Shown here in pieces: positions 53,101-62,292 of a DNA stretch of 64,000 bases. Both the position numbers and the translations under genes were made by a program. Source of the stretch: Lawsonibacter faecis (GTDB lineage Bacteria > Bacillota > Clostridia > Oscillospirales > Oscillospiraceae); assembly GCF_014287675.1 (NCBI RefSeq), contig NZ_JACOPQ010000016.1, forward strand, positions 41,036-105,035, given 5' to 3'. A model generated the notes under the pieces. It was given only the letters and a program-made list of their open reading frames with translations, had not been told where the DNA came from and searched no databases. Every line of letters starts with the position of its first letter. Positions within the stretch are counted from its first letter, which is position 1.

Positions 53101-56100
53101 TCGTGGACACCAAGGGCCACAAGGTGGATAATGCGCTGACTAAGAAGTATGGGAAAGACTTCCGCTACTATCTCTTCTACGCCCCCCACGATGCACCGGC
53201 GGGCAACTGTGTCGCGGCCTCCGACTCCTTGGACGGCCCTTGGGTGGAGTACGAAAAGAACCCTGTGGTTGCCAATGTTTGGCCCAAGGATGATGGCAGC
53301 GGGGAAAATTGGTATAAGGTCTCTCACGTCTCCTCCCCCCAAGTGGTGTGGGTGGACGAGCAGGACTGCTATGTAATGTATTACCACGGTGAGAACAGCA
53401 CCACCCGCTATGCTACCTCCGACGATTTGCTGAACTGGACCTACGGCGGCGTGTGCGTCGAGGCCAAGGATTTCAATACGAGTGACATGACCTATCATCA
53501 GGCAAGCTATGCCAAGGTTTTCCCCCATGAGGGACAGGTGCAGGGCGAGTCCTATCAATACATTATGCTGATGATGGTCACGCATAATATCTCATCCGGC
53601 AGCTATCACAGCAATATCGGCTGGGCCCACTCCAGCGACGGCATCAACTGGACGGCGGTCAAAACGCCGCTGGTGAACCCAGACCTGGACCCCGATGTCT
53701 ATGGCACCAACCTTTCCGGTCCCTGGTTCATGGAGCTTGACGGACGCTATTTCGTCATCTGCCACGCATCCTCCGGCGAAATATACGCCTTCGAGGTGGG
53801 GAAAAACCTGGACGAGTGCATCGAGTGGGGCGTCTTCTACAGCTCCCAGGGCATTCGCAACGTGGACGACGCCAACCCCGAGTGCTACCCCGACTACGGC
53901 CGCGCCGGCGCGGCCAGCTTCATCCGGGACGACGACGGCCGCTGGCATATGTTCTATGAGGCGGGCAAGCGGCTGAACACCAACTCCGTCCACGCCGTAG
54001 AGGTGCAGCCCGGCGAGGAGCACGGGCTGGCCCGGATTGGGCTGGAGCTGGAGGAGACGGCTCTCACGGTGGGCGGCGCAGCTTCCCCCGTACTCCGGCT
54101 GTTTGATAAGAGCAATGAGAAGATGTCCGCCGAGGGCGTCAACCTGACCTGTCACGTGAGCGACGAGAGCGTCATCCGCTATGCAGACGGCACGATCACC
54201 GCACTGAAGGCCGGGACCGCCACCGCCTGGGTGGAGGCGGCGCTGGACGGCGTGACCGTCCTCAGCCCCAAGGTGCGCGTGCAGGTCACCGAGGCGGGGG
54301 GCTGGGGCCTGCTGAACGAGACGGCGGAGGACTACACCAAGGGCTTCCGCTCCATCGGTGGAAACACCCCCGCCAGCGGTACCCTGCTCCAGAAGGTCGG
54401 CTACGTCAATATCCTCAAGGGCGACGACAAGGGTTACGGCGATGGAAGCTACAACTGGCTGGCCTCCCCCGATAAGCTGGACCTGCCGTCTGGGACCTTT
54501 TCCATTGAGGCGTCCATCCGGCTGGCCGGGCCGGTGAGCGGAGAGCGCGCCAACGAATTCTCCGCCAGGACCGGCGGCATGCTCTACCACCTCTACCTCA
54601 AATACGGTAAAGAGGACGGCGGCGTGGCCATCAAGACCAACTTCGCCGATCTCTATCAGGTGGACACGACCACCTGGCACAACTACGGACTGGTGGTGGA
54701 CCCGGCAAGCAAAACCTACACCGTCTATGTGGACGGCAGGGAGGTCATGAAGCATACATCCACCTGGACCCTCTCGGGGGCGGACATCATCCGGCTGGGC
54801 GCGGACAGCAAGGGCCGCTGCAATATGGACGTGCAGTCCGTCCGCGCCGGGACGGGCGACCTCCACGAGCTCATGGGTCCCTACACCGGCTCTGTGGGCG
54901 AGGGTCCGGAGCTGACGAAGGTGTCCCTCTCCGCCTCCGGCCAGAAGGAGGACGAGGCCAAGACAGTGACTGTGACTGTAGCCGGTGAGAACTTTGACGA
55001 CAACACCGCCGTGACGGTGAAGCTGGTGGATGTGGACAATAACCCGGTGGAGAACGTGACCGCCGCCGGAACATTCACGGACAACGCCGCATCCATTGCG
55101 CTGCCCATCCCCGCCGGCCTGACCGTGGGGACGTACTATGTGACGGCCCAGGCAGGGGAGAGCACCCTCCGCTCGGAGGCCTATAAGGTCACGACCGCTC
55201 AGGATGCCCCCGTGTTCCCCACCTTCGCCGCCACGGGCTACACTGTGGACATGGCGGACTACAAGTACAACCCCACCCAGGAGTTCAATTTCCCCACCAT
55301 CGTGGATACGAAGGCCCACCCCGTGAAGAATGCTCTCGGCGATAACGCCTACCGCTACTATCTCTTCTACGCCCCCCACAACAATCCGGGCGGCAACTGC
55401 GTGGCGGTGTCCAACTCCCTGGAGGGCCCCTGGACCGAGTATGGGAACAATCCCGTGGTGAAGAACGAGTGGGAGCCGAACTATAAGGTGGGCCACATCT
55501 CCTCCCCCCATGTCATGTGGCACGAGGAGAGCGGGAAGTACATTATGTACTATCACGGCGAGAACCCCACCACCCGTTACGCCCTGTCCGACGACCTCAT
55601 CAACTGGGAATACGGCGGTGTGTGCGTGACCGCCAACCAGTTCTCCACCACCGGCAGCGGCTTCAGCGAGGCCAGCTACGCCAGGATCTACGAGCATACC
55701 GTCCCCGGCCTGGACAACAAGTACATCATGCTGCTGATGATTACCGGCAGCGGCAACAATATGCACCGCAACATCTACTGGGCCCACTCCAAGGACGGCA
55801 TCGAATGGACGCCGGTCCAGGAGCCCCTGCTCAATCCCGACATCAACCCCGTGTACAAGAGCAATTTCTCCGGCCCGTTCTTCATGCCCTGGGAGGTGGA
55901 CGGCGAGCTGCGCTACTTCGTCATCTGCCACGCCTCCTCCGGCGAGATGTACGCCTTCGAGGTCGGGGAGAAGCTGGACCAGTGCATCGAGTGGGGCGAG
56001 GTCTATAACTCCCAGGGCGTGCGGAATGTGGACGACGCTAACCCCGAGTGCTACCCCGACTACGGCCGCTCCGGCGCGCCCTTCTTCATCCAGGACGACG

Positions 56101-59100
56101 AGGGCCGCTGGCATATGTTCTATGAGGCGGGCAAGCGGCTGAACACCAACATTGTCCACGCGGTGGAGGTGAAGGACGGCGAGGAGAGCGAGCTGGCCCG
56201 GGCGGGCCTGGAGCTGGAGAACACCACGCTCCTGGCGGATGGAACCGCCCGGCCCGTGCTGCACCTCTTTGATAAGAGCAACGGCGTGGTGCCGGCGAAT
56301 ACCGAGGGCCTGAACCTTACCTATCACGTGAGCGATGAGAGCGTCATTCAATACGAAAACGGCGTAATTACCGCCCTGAAAGAGGGGAAAGCCACCGCCT
56401 GGGTTGTCGCCAAGCTGGGTGATGTGGAGGTTGCAAGCTCCAAGGCGGCGGTCACCGTGGCGGCCCCATCCAAGGAGGTCATCATCACCAATGCCGACAC
56501 GCCCAATAAGACGGCCCTGAATCTGGAGCTGCCTGCCGTTTTTAAGGCGGAGGGCGTTCTGGATAAGCCTATCGATAATTACTATCTCTACTTCAGCTAT
56601 ACCGACGAGGCGGGCGGTACGAAGAGCATTGCGCTGGCCACCGCGCCCGCGCCCGAGGGTCCCTGGACGGTATACCAAAACGGCACGCCCGTCATGACCA
56701 AGGAGAGCCTGGGCGTATCGGGAACCGTCAACGCCCCCTGGCCCATCTGGGACAAAGAAAACGGCAGGATGCTGATGTACTACAGCATGGGTACCGGCGC
56801 CATCGGGGTGGCCGAGTCCACCGACGGCGTCACCTTCACCAATCCGAAAACGGTATTTGAGGCGAAGAACGCCCCCGCGGGCAATCAGGCCTACCAGCAG
56901 AGCGTCTATGAGTACACCATTCCCGGTAAGAACAACAAGTATCTCATGCTCTATACCGGCAACGGATTCAAGGAGACGGACGTCACCACCAACGGCAAAC
57001 AGATCTTCTGCGCATGGTCCGTAGACGGCCTGACGTGGACGCCGGATGACAAGGTGCTGGTTTATCCCGACTCAGGCGACAAGGGGAACATTGCCTCCCC
57101 GCGGCTCCTCGTCAAGGACGGTGAGCCCTATGTGGTGTACCACAACTCCAACGGCAACATCGGCTGGTCCAAGCTCAGCGCCGACTTCTCCACCTTTACC
57201 CGGGCGGGGAGATACTACAATTCCATTGACAACGGCGAGCCGGACCGGGGCCGCGCGGCCGACGCCGCGTTCCTGGAGGAGGGCGGGGTGCTCTATATGT
57301 ACTATACTGCCCGCTCCAATAAGGCAAAGAATGCGGCGGACGCATCGGTGCTCGTCTGCCGCAGCATGGGCGACGCGCAGGGCGTTCTCTTCCGGGACGA
57401 CTTCAACGACGGCAGCGCCGACGGCTGGGAGCCCGTCTCCGGCGAATGGTCCGTTGTGGACGGAGCCTATGTTCAGAGCAAGCTCGATATGAACGGCTAT
57501 CAGACCTTTGCGGGCGATATGTCCTGGACCGATTATGAGCTGGAGGTCAAGGTGACGCCGCTTGCGGTCCACCAAAAGCTGTCGGTCATGCTGAATGGCC
57601 GCGCCACGGATGTCAACAACCGTTACATCGGGTCCTATAACAACGGTACCCTGTCTATCAGCTGCCGTATTAACGGCAAAGACAAGGACGGGAAGGCCTT
57701 GGTCAGTGCGCCGTACACAATGGAGGCCGGGAAGACCTATACCATGAAGATGGTCTTCCGGGGCGCTCAGATCGAGCTGTGGATCAACGGCGTGAAGGAG
57801 CTGGAAGCCACGGACGACACCTACTCTGCCGGCCGGATCGGCCTTGTGACCTATACCACGACGGCCAAATTCGACGATGTGGTGGTCCGCACCGTCTCCG
57901 GCGAGCCCCAGCCCGCAGGCCCCATCGCGGTGAAGGACTTCGGCGATCACCAGATTATCCAGCGCGACGTCGAGACCGGGAGCGCCGTCGTGGCCGTCAG
58001 CGGTACGGTGGGCGTGGACGCCGCCAAGGTGGAGGTCTGCGTCACCGAATTTGAGGGCGGCGAGGTCGTGAAGGACTGGACCACAGTGGCGGAAAACGCC
58101 GCCGCCGGCGCGGCCTGGTCCGGCAGCATCACCCTGCCTCAGGGCGGCTGGTACAGGCTCAGGGCCCGGGCCCTGGACGGCGAGGGCAAGGTGCTCGGCG
58201 AGGCCGAGGGCGCCCACAAGTGGGGCGTCGGCATCAACATCCTGTGCATCGGCCAGTCCAACATGGTCGGCCAGGCGCCTGAGCGGCCCTGCACCGCGGC
58301 CGACGACCTGGTGGCCAACTATACCCGCTCGTGCAATTGGACCCACCTGACAGACCCCTATGACGGCGCGGGCGGTTCCCTGGTTCCCTCCATGGGCAAC
58401 GCCCTGGTGGCGGAGCTGGGCATCCCCGTGGGCTTCATCCCCGCGGCCGACTCCGGCTCCGGGCTTCATGCGCCAAACCCCTACACCAATCCTCCCCACG
58501 GCCCCACCCGCTACTGGATGTACTACACCACGCCCGACGACACCGCCACGCTCTACGGCAAGGCCGTCACCCGCGCCAAGGCGGCGGGCGGCGTGGAGCT
58601 GGCGGTCTGGAACCAGGGCGAGACCGACGGCGCCATCTCGGTGGCCAAGGAGACCTATGAGAGCGATATGAAGACCCTCCTCAGCCGTCTGCGCAAGGAC
58701 CTGGACAACCCGGAGCTGCCCATCTTCCTCTGCCAGATCGGCACCCACAATCCGAACATCTCCGATGACGCGGCCTATACCGCCATCCGCAGCGCTCAGC
58801 ACGACCTGGACGACGGAGAGAACTTCTTCCTGGCCGCCACGGAGATGGAGTTTGCCCGGAAGGACACCGCCCACTACCGGAAGGCCGGCATGGACGAGAT
58901 CGGCAGGCGGGTGGCCAACAGCGTGCTCTTCTACTACGGCGAGAGCGACTACTACCGCGGCCCCTATATCTCCGGCGCGTCGTATGCCGACGATTCCCGC
59001 AAGGTCATCGACGTGAGGATCACCCACCGCGGCGGCACAGACATTACCCCCGCCGCCGGCAATATTCCCGGCTTCTCCGTGCTGGACAATGCCAATGAGG

Positions 59101-62100
59101 TGGCGGTTGCCTCCGCGGTCCGGCTGAACGCGACCACCGTGCGCCTCACACTGGAGAGCGCCGTGGCCGGCAGCGGCCAGGTGCGCTACCTCTACGGCCT
59201 CAATCCGTATCCCGATACCGATGTGTCCGGCAACCCCAAAACGAGCGATCTGCAGAAGGACGCCATTGTGGTCAAGGACAACACCGCCCTGGCCCTTCCG
59301 CTGGAGAACACCACCGATCCGGTCCTGGTTGACGGCGACAAGCCGCCGGTGGTCGACCCGCCGGAGGAGGAGCGCTGGGACCTGATGGACCACGCAATGG
59401 GCCCCGACTGGAAGGCCGACGGCTGGAGATCTTCCTCCAAGACAGGGTCCTTCAACCAGAATGCGGACTACGTGAACATCCAAAAGCCCAACGGGAGCGG
59501 CATCGGCAGTGAAAAGCTCTACCACTGGGCCTGCTCCCCGGCCACGCTGCGCCTGCCCCGGGACGGCTTTACCCTCCAGGTAAGGGCCAGGGCCGCCGGC
59601 GAGGTGGACAATGCGGCCAATGAGATCGGCGTGCGCATGGGCCTTAATTCGGAGGATACAAACGGCCAGCTCGCCTCCATCTTCCTGGGCTATGGGAAGG
59701 ACGGCTTTGTCAGCAGCTCCGCCACCGGCACGGGCCGGTATGTCATGAAGCTGGACACCACGGTCTGGCACGACTACTCCCTCGTGGTCCGGCAGGAGAA
59801 CGGCGCCTACTTCTTCGACCTCTATGTGGACGACGCTCTTGCCTTTGAGAACGCGCCCCTGGCCACCTATAAGGGCGGCGATCTCATCCGGCTGGGCGCC
59901 GACAACGGCGGCCGCTGCAACCTGGATGTGCAGACCGTCCGCCTGGGCTCCGGCGAGGTCCTGCCCGAGGGGGTGTCCCCCGCCCGGGTGACCGGCGTGT
60001 CCCTCTCCGCCCAGAGCCAGAAGGAGAACGAGGTCAAATCCGTGACTGTGACCGTCACCGGCCGGGACTTTGCGGACGGCGCGCAGGTGGAGATCACCCT
60101 GGTGGACCGGAACGACAACACGGTTGCCGGCGTGAGCGCCGGGGCGGTCTTTACCGACAACACCGCCGCCGCCGCCCTGTCCATCCCTGCGGGCCTCTCC
60201 GCCACCACCTACTATGTGAAGGCGCAGGCCAACGGCCGGGTGCGCTACTCCGCCGCCTATACGGTGGAAGCCGACCGCCCCGCCCCCAGCTTCCCCCAGT
60301 TTACGCCCGACGGGTACACCATTGAGCTGGAGGATTATAAGTACAATCCCACCCAGGAGTTCAACTTCCCCACCATTGTGGACACCAAGGACCACCCGGT
60401 GGAGAACGCCCTGGGAGACTACCGCTACTACCTGTTCTACGCACCCCACGACGCCCCCGCAGGCAACTGCGTGGCGGTCTCCAATTCCCTGGACGGCCCC
60501 TGGGTGGAGTATGGCAGCAACCCTGTGGTCTCCAAGGAGTGGGATGAAAACTACAGCGTCTCCCACGTCTCCTCCCCCTTCGTCATGTGGAACGACGTGT
60601 ACGACTGCTACTTCATGTATTTCCACGGTGAGAACAACATTACCCGCTACGCCACCTCCGACGATCTGCTGAGCTGGACCTACGGCGGCGTGTGCGTCAC
60701 GGCCAACGATTTCTCCCCCACCGGCGGCGGCCTGAACGAGGCCAGCTACGCCAAGGTCTTCGAGCACGAGGTGCCGGGCCTGGGCAACAAGTACATTATG
60801 CTGCTGATGGTCACCGGCACCGCTACGGGCGGACACCGCAATATCTACTGGGCCCACTCGGAGGACGGCAAGACCTGGACGGCTGTCCAGAACGCCCTGC
60901 TGGACCCCACCATGGACAGCGAGTACAAGGGCAACTTCTCCGGCCCGTGGTTCATGCCCAGAGAGGTGGACGGGGAGCTGCGGTACTTCGTCATCTGCCA
61001 CGCCTCCTCCGGCAATATGTACGCCTTTGAGGTGGGCGAGCGCCTGGACGAGTGCATCCCCTGGGGCGTGGTCTACGACTCCGTCGACTCCCCCGACCCG
61101 GACGACCCCGACCACGACGGCGCCTGGCCGGACTACGGCCGCGCGGGCGCGCCCAGCTTCATTCAGGACGACGACGGCGGATGGCACATGTTCTACGAGG
61201 GCGGCAAGCGCCTCCACGCCAACATTGTCCACGCCACCGCCCCGGCGGACAGCGTGTATGTCCCGCCCGCGTCCTCCGTCACCACCAAGAGCGAGACCCT
61301 GCCCGACGGAACGAAGGTCACCACCAGGACCGACCGGGCCACCGGCACCGTCACCGTGACCACTCTCTCGCCCGACGGGACAAAGACCGTGGCCGTCACC
61401 AGGAAGAACGGCAGCGGCACCGAGATCCTGACCCGGCCCGACGGCGTGCGTGCCGACAGCAAAATTGACAGGGACGGCGGCGTGACCGCCTCCGTCACCC
61501 TGCCGGACGCGGTGGAGCGCACCACCGTTGAGATTCCCGCCGGGAGCGGCAACGTGGTAATCCTGGTGAACGAGGACGGCACCGAGCGGGCGCTCACCCT
61601 CTTCACCGTGGAGAACGGCCGGGCCAGAGTCCTTCTGGACGGTTCCGCCCGGCTGCGCGTCGAGGAGCGCAAGGCCGGCTTTACCGACACCGAGGGCGCC
61701 GTGGCGGAGGCCGCCGCGGCCCTGGCAGCCCGGGGCGTGTTCCAGGGTACCGGCGCAGATACCTTCTCCCCCGCGCTGAGCGTGGACCGGGCGACCATCG
61801 TCACCCTCCTCCACCGCATCGACGGCGGCACTCCGGCTGAGTCCGCTCCGGGCTTTGCGGATGTGCCGGAGAACGCCTGGTATGCCGCGGGCGTGGCCTG
61901 GGCAGGCGAGTCCGGCGTGACCCTGGGCGTGGGCGGCGGAAACTTCGCCCCCGGCATGGTCCTCACCTGGCAGCAGGTGTCCGTCATGCTCTACCGGTAC
62001 GCGGCGCTTACCGGCGCCGCCGAGACCGTGGAGGGCGGCGAGATCGAGGCGGCCCTCGCCTGGTGCGCCGAACACGGCGTCGGCGCAGGCGCCGAGGCGG

Positions 62101-62168
62101 GCGAGGCCGTCTCCCGAGGGGAACTGGCGCTCACGCTGTATCAGTACATCAAAGCCCTGGTGGGCTGA
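50127..62168 (+). CDS. Giant multidomain SLH-anchored surface protein (LamG-like, beta-propeller, Big2-like, SGNH esterase modules)
   Basis: 4013 residues. Signal peptide 1-25. Module A (50217-52361): LamG-like, Ig-like, GH43-type five-bladed propeller, Big2-like. Module B (52377-54290): LamG-like, propeller, Big2. Module C (54301-56463): LamG-like, Ig, propeller, Big2. Then a divergent propeller (56475-57385), a LamG/DUF1080-like domain, an SGNH/sialate-O-acetylesterase domain (58231-58945) with S2711 in GQSNMVG, GETDG and D2913/H2916 (DTAHY), and an Ig-like domain. Module E (59377-61250): LamG-like, Ig, propeller. A charged Thr-rich linker and SLH repeats (61670-62165) end it. Each propeller repeats NPTQEFNFPTIVDTK, YYLFYAPH, YHGEN-TRYA-SDDL, FVICHASSG and WHMFYE. 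The SLH part fixes it to the cell wall; the rest suggests binding and hydrolysis of an O-acetylated glycan. Ribosome site AAGGAGG. Confidence 0.85.
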   Translation: MKKVCSLLLAFAMLLSFIPSNVRATGTEETAWDILDADTVDYTQAFKLSEAGTASSGVLTQMEGYVNILKGDDKPNNVTSGAYTWLVPKDGVTFPEGVFTVEVSARAAGPVDGRANEISARVDMVLYPIFLRYGGEGEGCISSQHDYSEEDSYVLDTTIWHNYGLVVDRDSETYDVYVDGELVLEGKPGWANNKTGDLLRMGVDNNSRGDLDIQSVRVGSGDASGALSAYDGPAYEQIKLLGVELSSYRQMEGAAATVTAAVTGRNCPDGTEVTLTLLDRDHAPVEGVTAYGALTGNAAELTLEIPDTLGPGAYYVQAEAECGSVRSDVYTVDADREDPDFPSFAAVGYTIERADYQYDPTEEFNFPCVVDTRDHPVENAFGSYRYYLFYAPHNAPAGLCVAGSDSLNGSWTEYGGNPVISNDWKPNYSVNHVSSPHVIWNDTEGLWFMYFHGENAVTRYATSDDLINWTYGGVCVKATDFSPAGTDCSYARVFEYEVPGLGNKYIMTTMLHETVNRIFWAYSNDGRTWEPVETPLVDPTGTSEYKGNLSGAWFMRWEDRNFIICHATSGNMYAFEVGDTLDECVPWGVFYESQGTRDVDELNPAAYPDFGRAGAPCLVQDDNGRWHMFYEGGKRLHANIVHAVEVQAGEEDQLARAGLELAEKEAVLTAGGTAAPVLHLFDKKNSQLATDAEGLTLKFRVSNPEVIRFEDGTITALGAGTATAWVEAELDGVSAVSSKVEVTVVAAESDWDLLDASMGDYTASYTVSKSGNSAGTVTQEDGHIHITNTAANYCYLVPQSMSALSGRGVITAEAAIRLPVAVDGVRANEFALRLNSVKTGFPIFLKYGTKEDGGGVTYDSTYGDPASFYAVDTTQWHNYGLVIDPSKIKVEGSKSKVYYAIYVDGEKVLETYSGWVEDKSDLIRVGSATGFTCSMDVESIRVGSGDLADQLGKYPLPENAAPDFPKFAAVGYTIDMTDYQYNPTQEFNFPTIVDTKGHKVDNALTKKYGKDFRYYLFYAPHDAPAGNCVAASDSLDGPWVEYEKNPVVANVWPKDDGSGENWYKVSHVSSPQVVWVDEQDCYVMYYHGENSTTRYATSDDLLNWTYGGVCVEAKDFNTSDMTYHQASYAKVFPHEGQVQGESYQYIMLMMVTHNISSGSYHSNIGWAHSSDGINWTAVKTPLVNPDLDPDVYGTNLSGPWFMELDGRYFVICHASSGEIYAFEVGKNLDECIEWGVFYSSQGIRNVDDANPECYPDYGRAGAASFIRDDDGRWHMFYEAGKRLNTNSVHAVEVQPGEEHGLARIGLELEETALTVGGAASPVLRLFDKSNEKMSAEGVNLTCHVSDESVIRYADGTITALKAGTATAWVEAALDGVTVLSPKVRVQVTEAGGWGLLNETAEDYTKGFRSIGGNTPASGTLLQKVGYVNILKGDDKGYGDGSYNWLASPDKLDLPSGTFSIEASIRLAGPVSGERANEFSARTGGMLYHLYLKYGKEDGGVAIKTNFADLYQVDTTTWHNYGLVVDPASKTYTVYVDGREVMKHTSTWTLSGADIIRLGADSKGRCNMDVQSVRAGTGDLHELMGPYTGSVGEGPELTKVSLSASGQKEDEAKTVTVTVAGENFDDNTAVTVKLVDVDNNPVENVTAAGTFTDNAASIALPIPAGLTVGTYYVTAQAGESTLRSEAYKVTTAQDAPVFPTFAATGYTVDMADYKYNPTQEFNFPTIVDTKAHPVKNALGDNAYRYYLFYAPHNNPGGNCVAVSNSLEGPWTEYGNNPVVKNEWEPNYKVGHISSPHVMWHEESGKYIMYYHGENPTTRYALSDDLINWEYGGVCVTANQFSTTGSGFSEASYARIYEHTVPGLDNKYIMLLMITGSGNNMHRNIYWAHSKDGIEWTPVQEPLLNPDINPVYKSNFSGPFFMPWEVDGELRYFVICHASSGEMYAFEVGEKLDQCIEWGEVYNSQGVRNVDDANPECYPDYGRSGAPFFIQDDEGRWHMFYEAGKRLNTNIVHAVEVKDGEESELARAGLELENTTLLADGTARPVLHLFDKSNGVVPANTEGLNLTYHVSDESVIQYENGVITALKEGKATAWVVAKLGDVEVASSKAAVTVAAPSKEVIITNADTPNKTALNLELPAVFKAEGVLDKPIDNYYLYFSYTDEAGGTKSIALATAPAPEGPWTVYQNGTPVMTKESLGVSGTVNAPWPIWDKENGRMLMYYSMGTGAIGVAESTDGVTFTNPKTVFEAKNAPAGNQAYQQSVYEYTIPGKNNKYLMLYTGNGFKETDVTTNGKQIFCAWSVDGLTWTPDDKVLVYPDSGDKGNIASPRLLVKDGEPYVVYHNSNGNIGWSKLSADFSTFTRAGRYYNSIDNGEPDRGRAADAAFLEEGGVLYMYYTARSNKAKNAADASVLVCRSMGDAQGVLFRDDFNDGSADGWEPVSGEWSVVDGAYVQSKLDMNGYQTFAGDMSWTDYELEVKVTPLAVHQKLSVMLNGRATDVNNRYIGSYNNGTLSISCRINGKDKDGKALVSAPYTMEAGKTYTMKMVFRGAQIELWINGVKELEATDDTYSAGRIGLVTYTTTAKFDDVVVRTVSGEPQPAGPIAVKDFGDHQIIQRDVETGSAVVAVSGTVGVDAAKVEVCVTEFEGGEVVKDWTTVAENAAAGAAWSGSITLPQGGWYRLRARALDGEGKVLGEAEGAHKWGVGINILCIGQSNMVGQAPERPCTAADDLVANYTRSCNWTHLTDPYDGAGGSLVPSMGNALVAELGIPVGFIPAADSGSGLHAPNPYTNPPHGPTRYWMYYTTPDDTATLYGKAVTRAKAAGGVELAVWNQGETDGAISVAKETYESDMKTLLSRLRKDLDNPELPIFLCQIGTHNPNISDDAAYTAIRSAQHDLDDGENFFLAATEMEFARKDTAHYRKAGMDEIGRRVANSVLFYYGESDYYRGPYISGASYADDSRKVIDVRITHRGGTDITPAAGNIPGFSVLDNANEVAVASAVRLNATTVRLTLESAVAGSGQVRYLYGLNPYPDTDVSGNPKTSDLQKDAIVVKDNTALALPLENTTDPVLVDGDKPPVVDPPEEERWDLMDHAMGPDWKADGWRSSSKTGSFNQNADYVNIQKPNGSGIGSEKLYHWACSPATLRLPRDGFTLQVRARAAGEVDNAANEIGVRMGLNSEDTNGQLASIFLGYGKDGFVSSSATGTGRYVMKLDTTVWHDYSLVVRQENGAYFFDLYVDDALAFENAPLATYKGGDLIRLGADNGGRCNLDVQTVRLGSGEVLPEGVSPARVTGVSLSAQSQKENEVKSVTVTVTGRDFADGAQVEITLVDRNDNTVAGVSAGAVFTDNTAAAALSIPAGLSATTYYVKAQANGRVRYSAAYTVEADRPAPSFPQFTPDGYTIELEDYKYNPTQEFNFPTIVDTKDHPVENALGDYRYYLFYAPHDAPAGNCVAVSNSLDGPWVEYGSNPVVSKEWDENYSVSHVSSPFVMWNDVYDCYFMYFHGENNITRYATSDDLLSWTYGGVCVTANDFSPTGGGLNEASYAKVFEHEVPGLGNKYIMLLMVTGTATGGHRNIYWAHSEDGKTWTAVQNALLDPTMDSEYKGNFSGPWFMPREVDGELRYFVICHASSGNMYAFEVGERLDECIPWGVVYDSVDSPDPDDPDHDGAWPDYGRAGAPSFIQDDDGGWHMFYEGGKRLHANIVHATAPADSVYVPPASSVTTKSETLPDGTKVTTRTDRATGTVTVTTLSPDGTKTVAVTRKNGSGTEILTRPDGVRADSKIDRDGGVTASVTLPDAVERTTVEIPAGSGNVVILVNEDGTERALTLFTVENGRARVLLDGSARLRVEERKAGFTDTEGAVAEAAAALAARGVFQGTGADTFSPALSVDRATIVTLLHRIDGGTPAESAPGFADVPENAWYAAGVAWAGESGVTLGVGGGNFAPGMVLTWQQVSVMLYRYAALTGAAETVEGGEIEAALAWCAEHGVGAGAEAGEAVSRGELALTLYQYIKALVG
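51142..52070 (+). repeat. Propeller repeat 1 of the giant surface gene
   Basis: First of four closely related propeller-coding units; the others are about 53012-54010, 55210-56177 and 60289-61240. Units 2, 3 and 4 share long near-identical DNA stretches in the parts coding NPTQEFNFPTIVDT and ICHASSG. Confidence 0.8.
53012..54010 (+). repeat. Propeller repeat 2 of the giant surface gene
   Basis: Codes YNPTQEFNFPTIVDTKGHK to RWHMFYEAGKRLNTNSVH (in parts). It has an insertion near 53140-53160 and 53280-53310 compared with the other units. Confidence 0.8.
55210..56177 (+). repeat. Propeller repeat 3 of the giant surface gene
   Basis: Codes YNPTQEFNFPTIVDTKAHP to FYEAGKRLNTNIVHAVEV; closest to repeat 2 at its end and to repeat 4 in its middle. 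Confidence 0.8.
60289..61240 (+). repeat. Propeller repeat 4 of the giant surface gene
   Basis: Codes YNPTQEFNFPTIVDTKDHP to FYEGGKRLHANIVHA; its end matches repeat 1 (GGKRLHANIVHA) rather than repeats 2 and 3. It has an Asp/Pro-rich insertion (SPDPDDPDHDGA) near 61090-61125. Confidence 0.8.
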
Positions 62169-62179
62169 TAACCACAGGG

Positions 62180-62208
62180 ACTGCGGCGGGGCTTTGCCCC
62201 GCCGCAGT
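62180..62208 (+). terminator. Hairpin after the giant surface gene
   Basis: A 13-bp stem (62180-62192 with 62196-62208) with TTT loop, 12 bases after the stop codon. It lacks a T-run, so it may protect the transcript end or work with the next hairpin. Confidence 0.65.
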
Positions 62209-62220
62209 CTGCCGAAGACG

Positions 62221-62262
62221 ACGGGAACCGGCAGGGGGACTTGCCCCGCCGCCGGTTCCCGT
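62221..62262 (+). terminator. Second hairpin before the isomerase gene
   Basis: A 12-bp stem (62221-62232 with 62251-62262) with inner GGGG/CCCC pairing, then ATATACTG. It is 31 bases before the isomerase ATG and could be an attenuator. No promoter is clear in the 124-bp gap. Confidence 0.5.
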
Positions 62263-62292
62263 ATATACTGATTGGAAAAGGAGTGCATAGAC

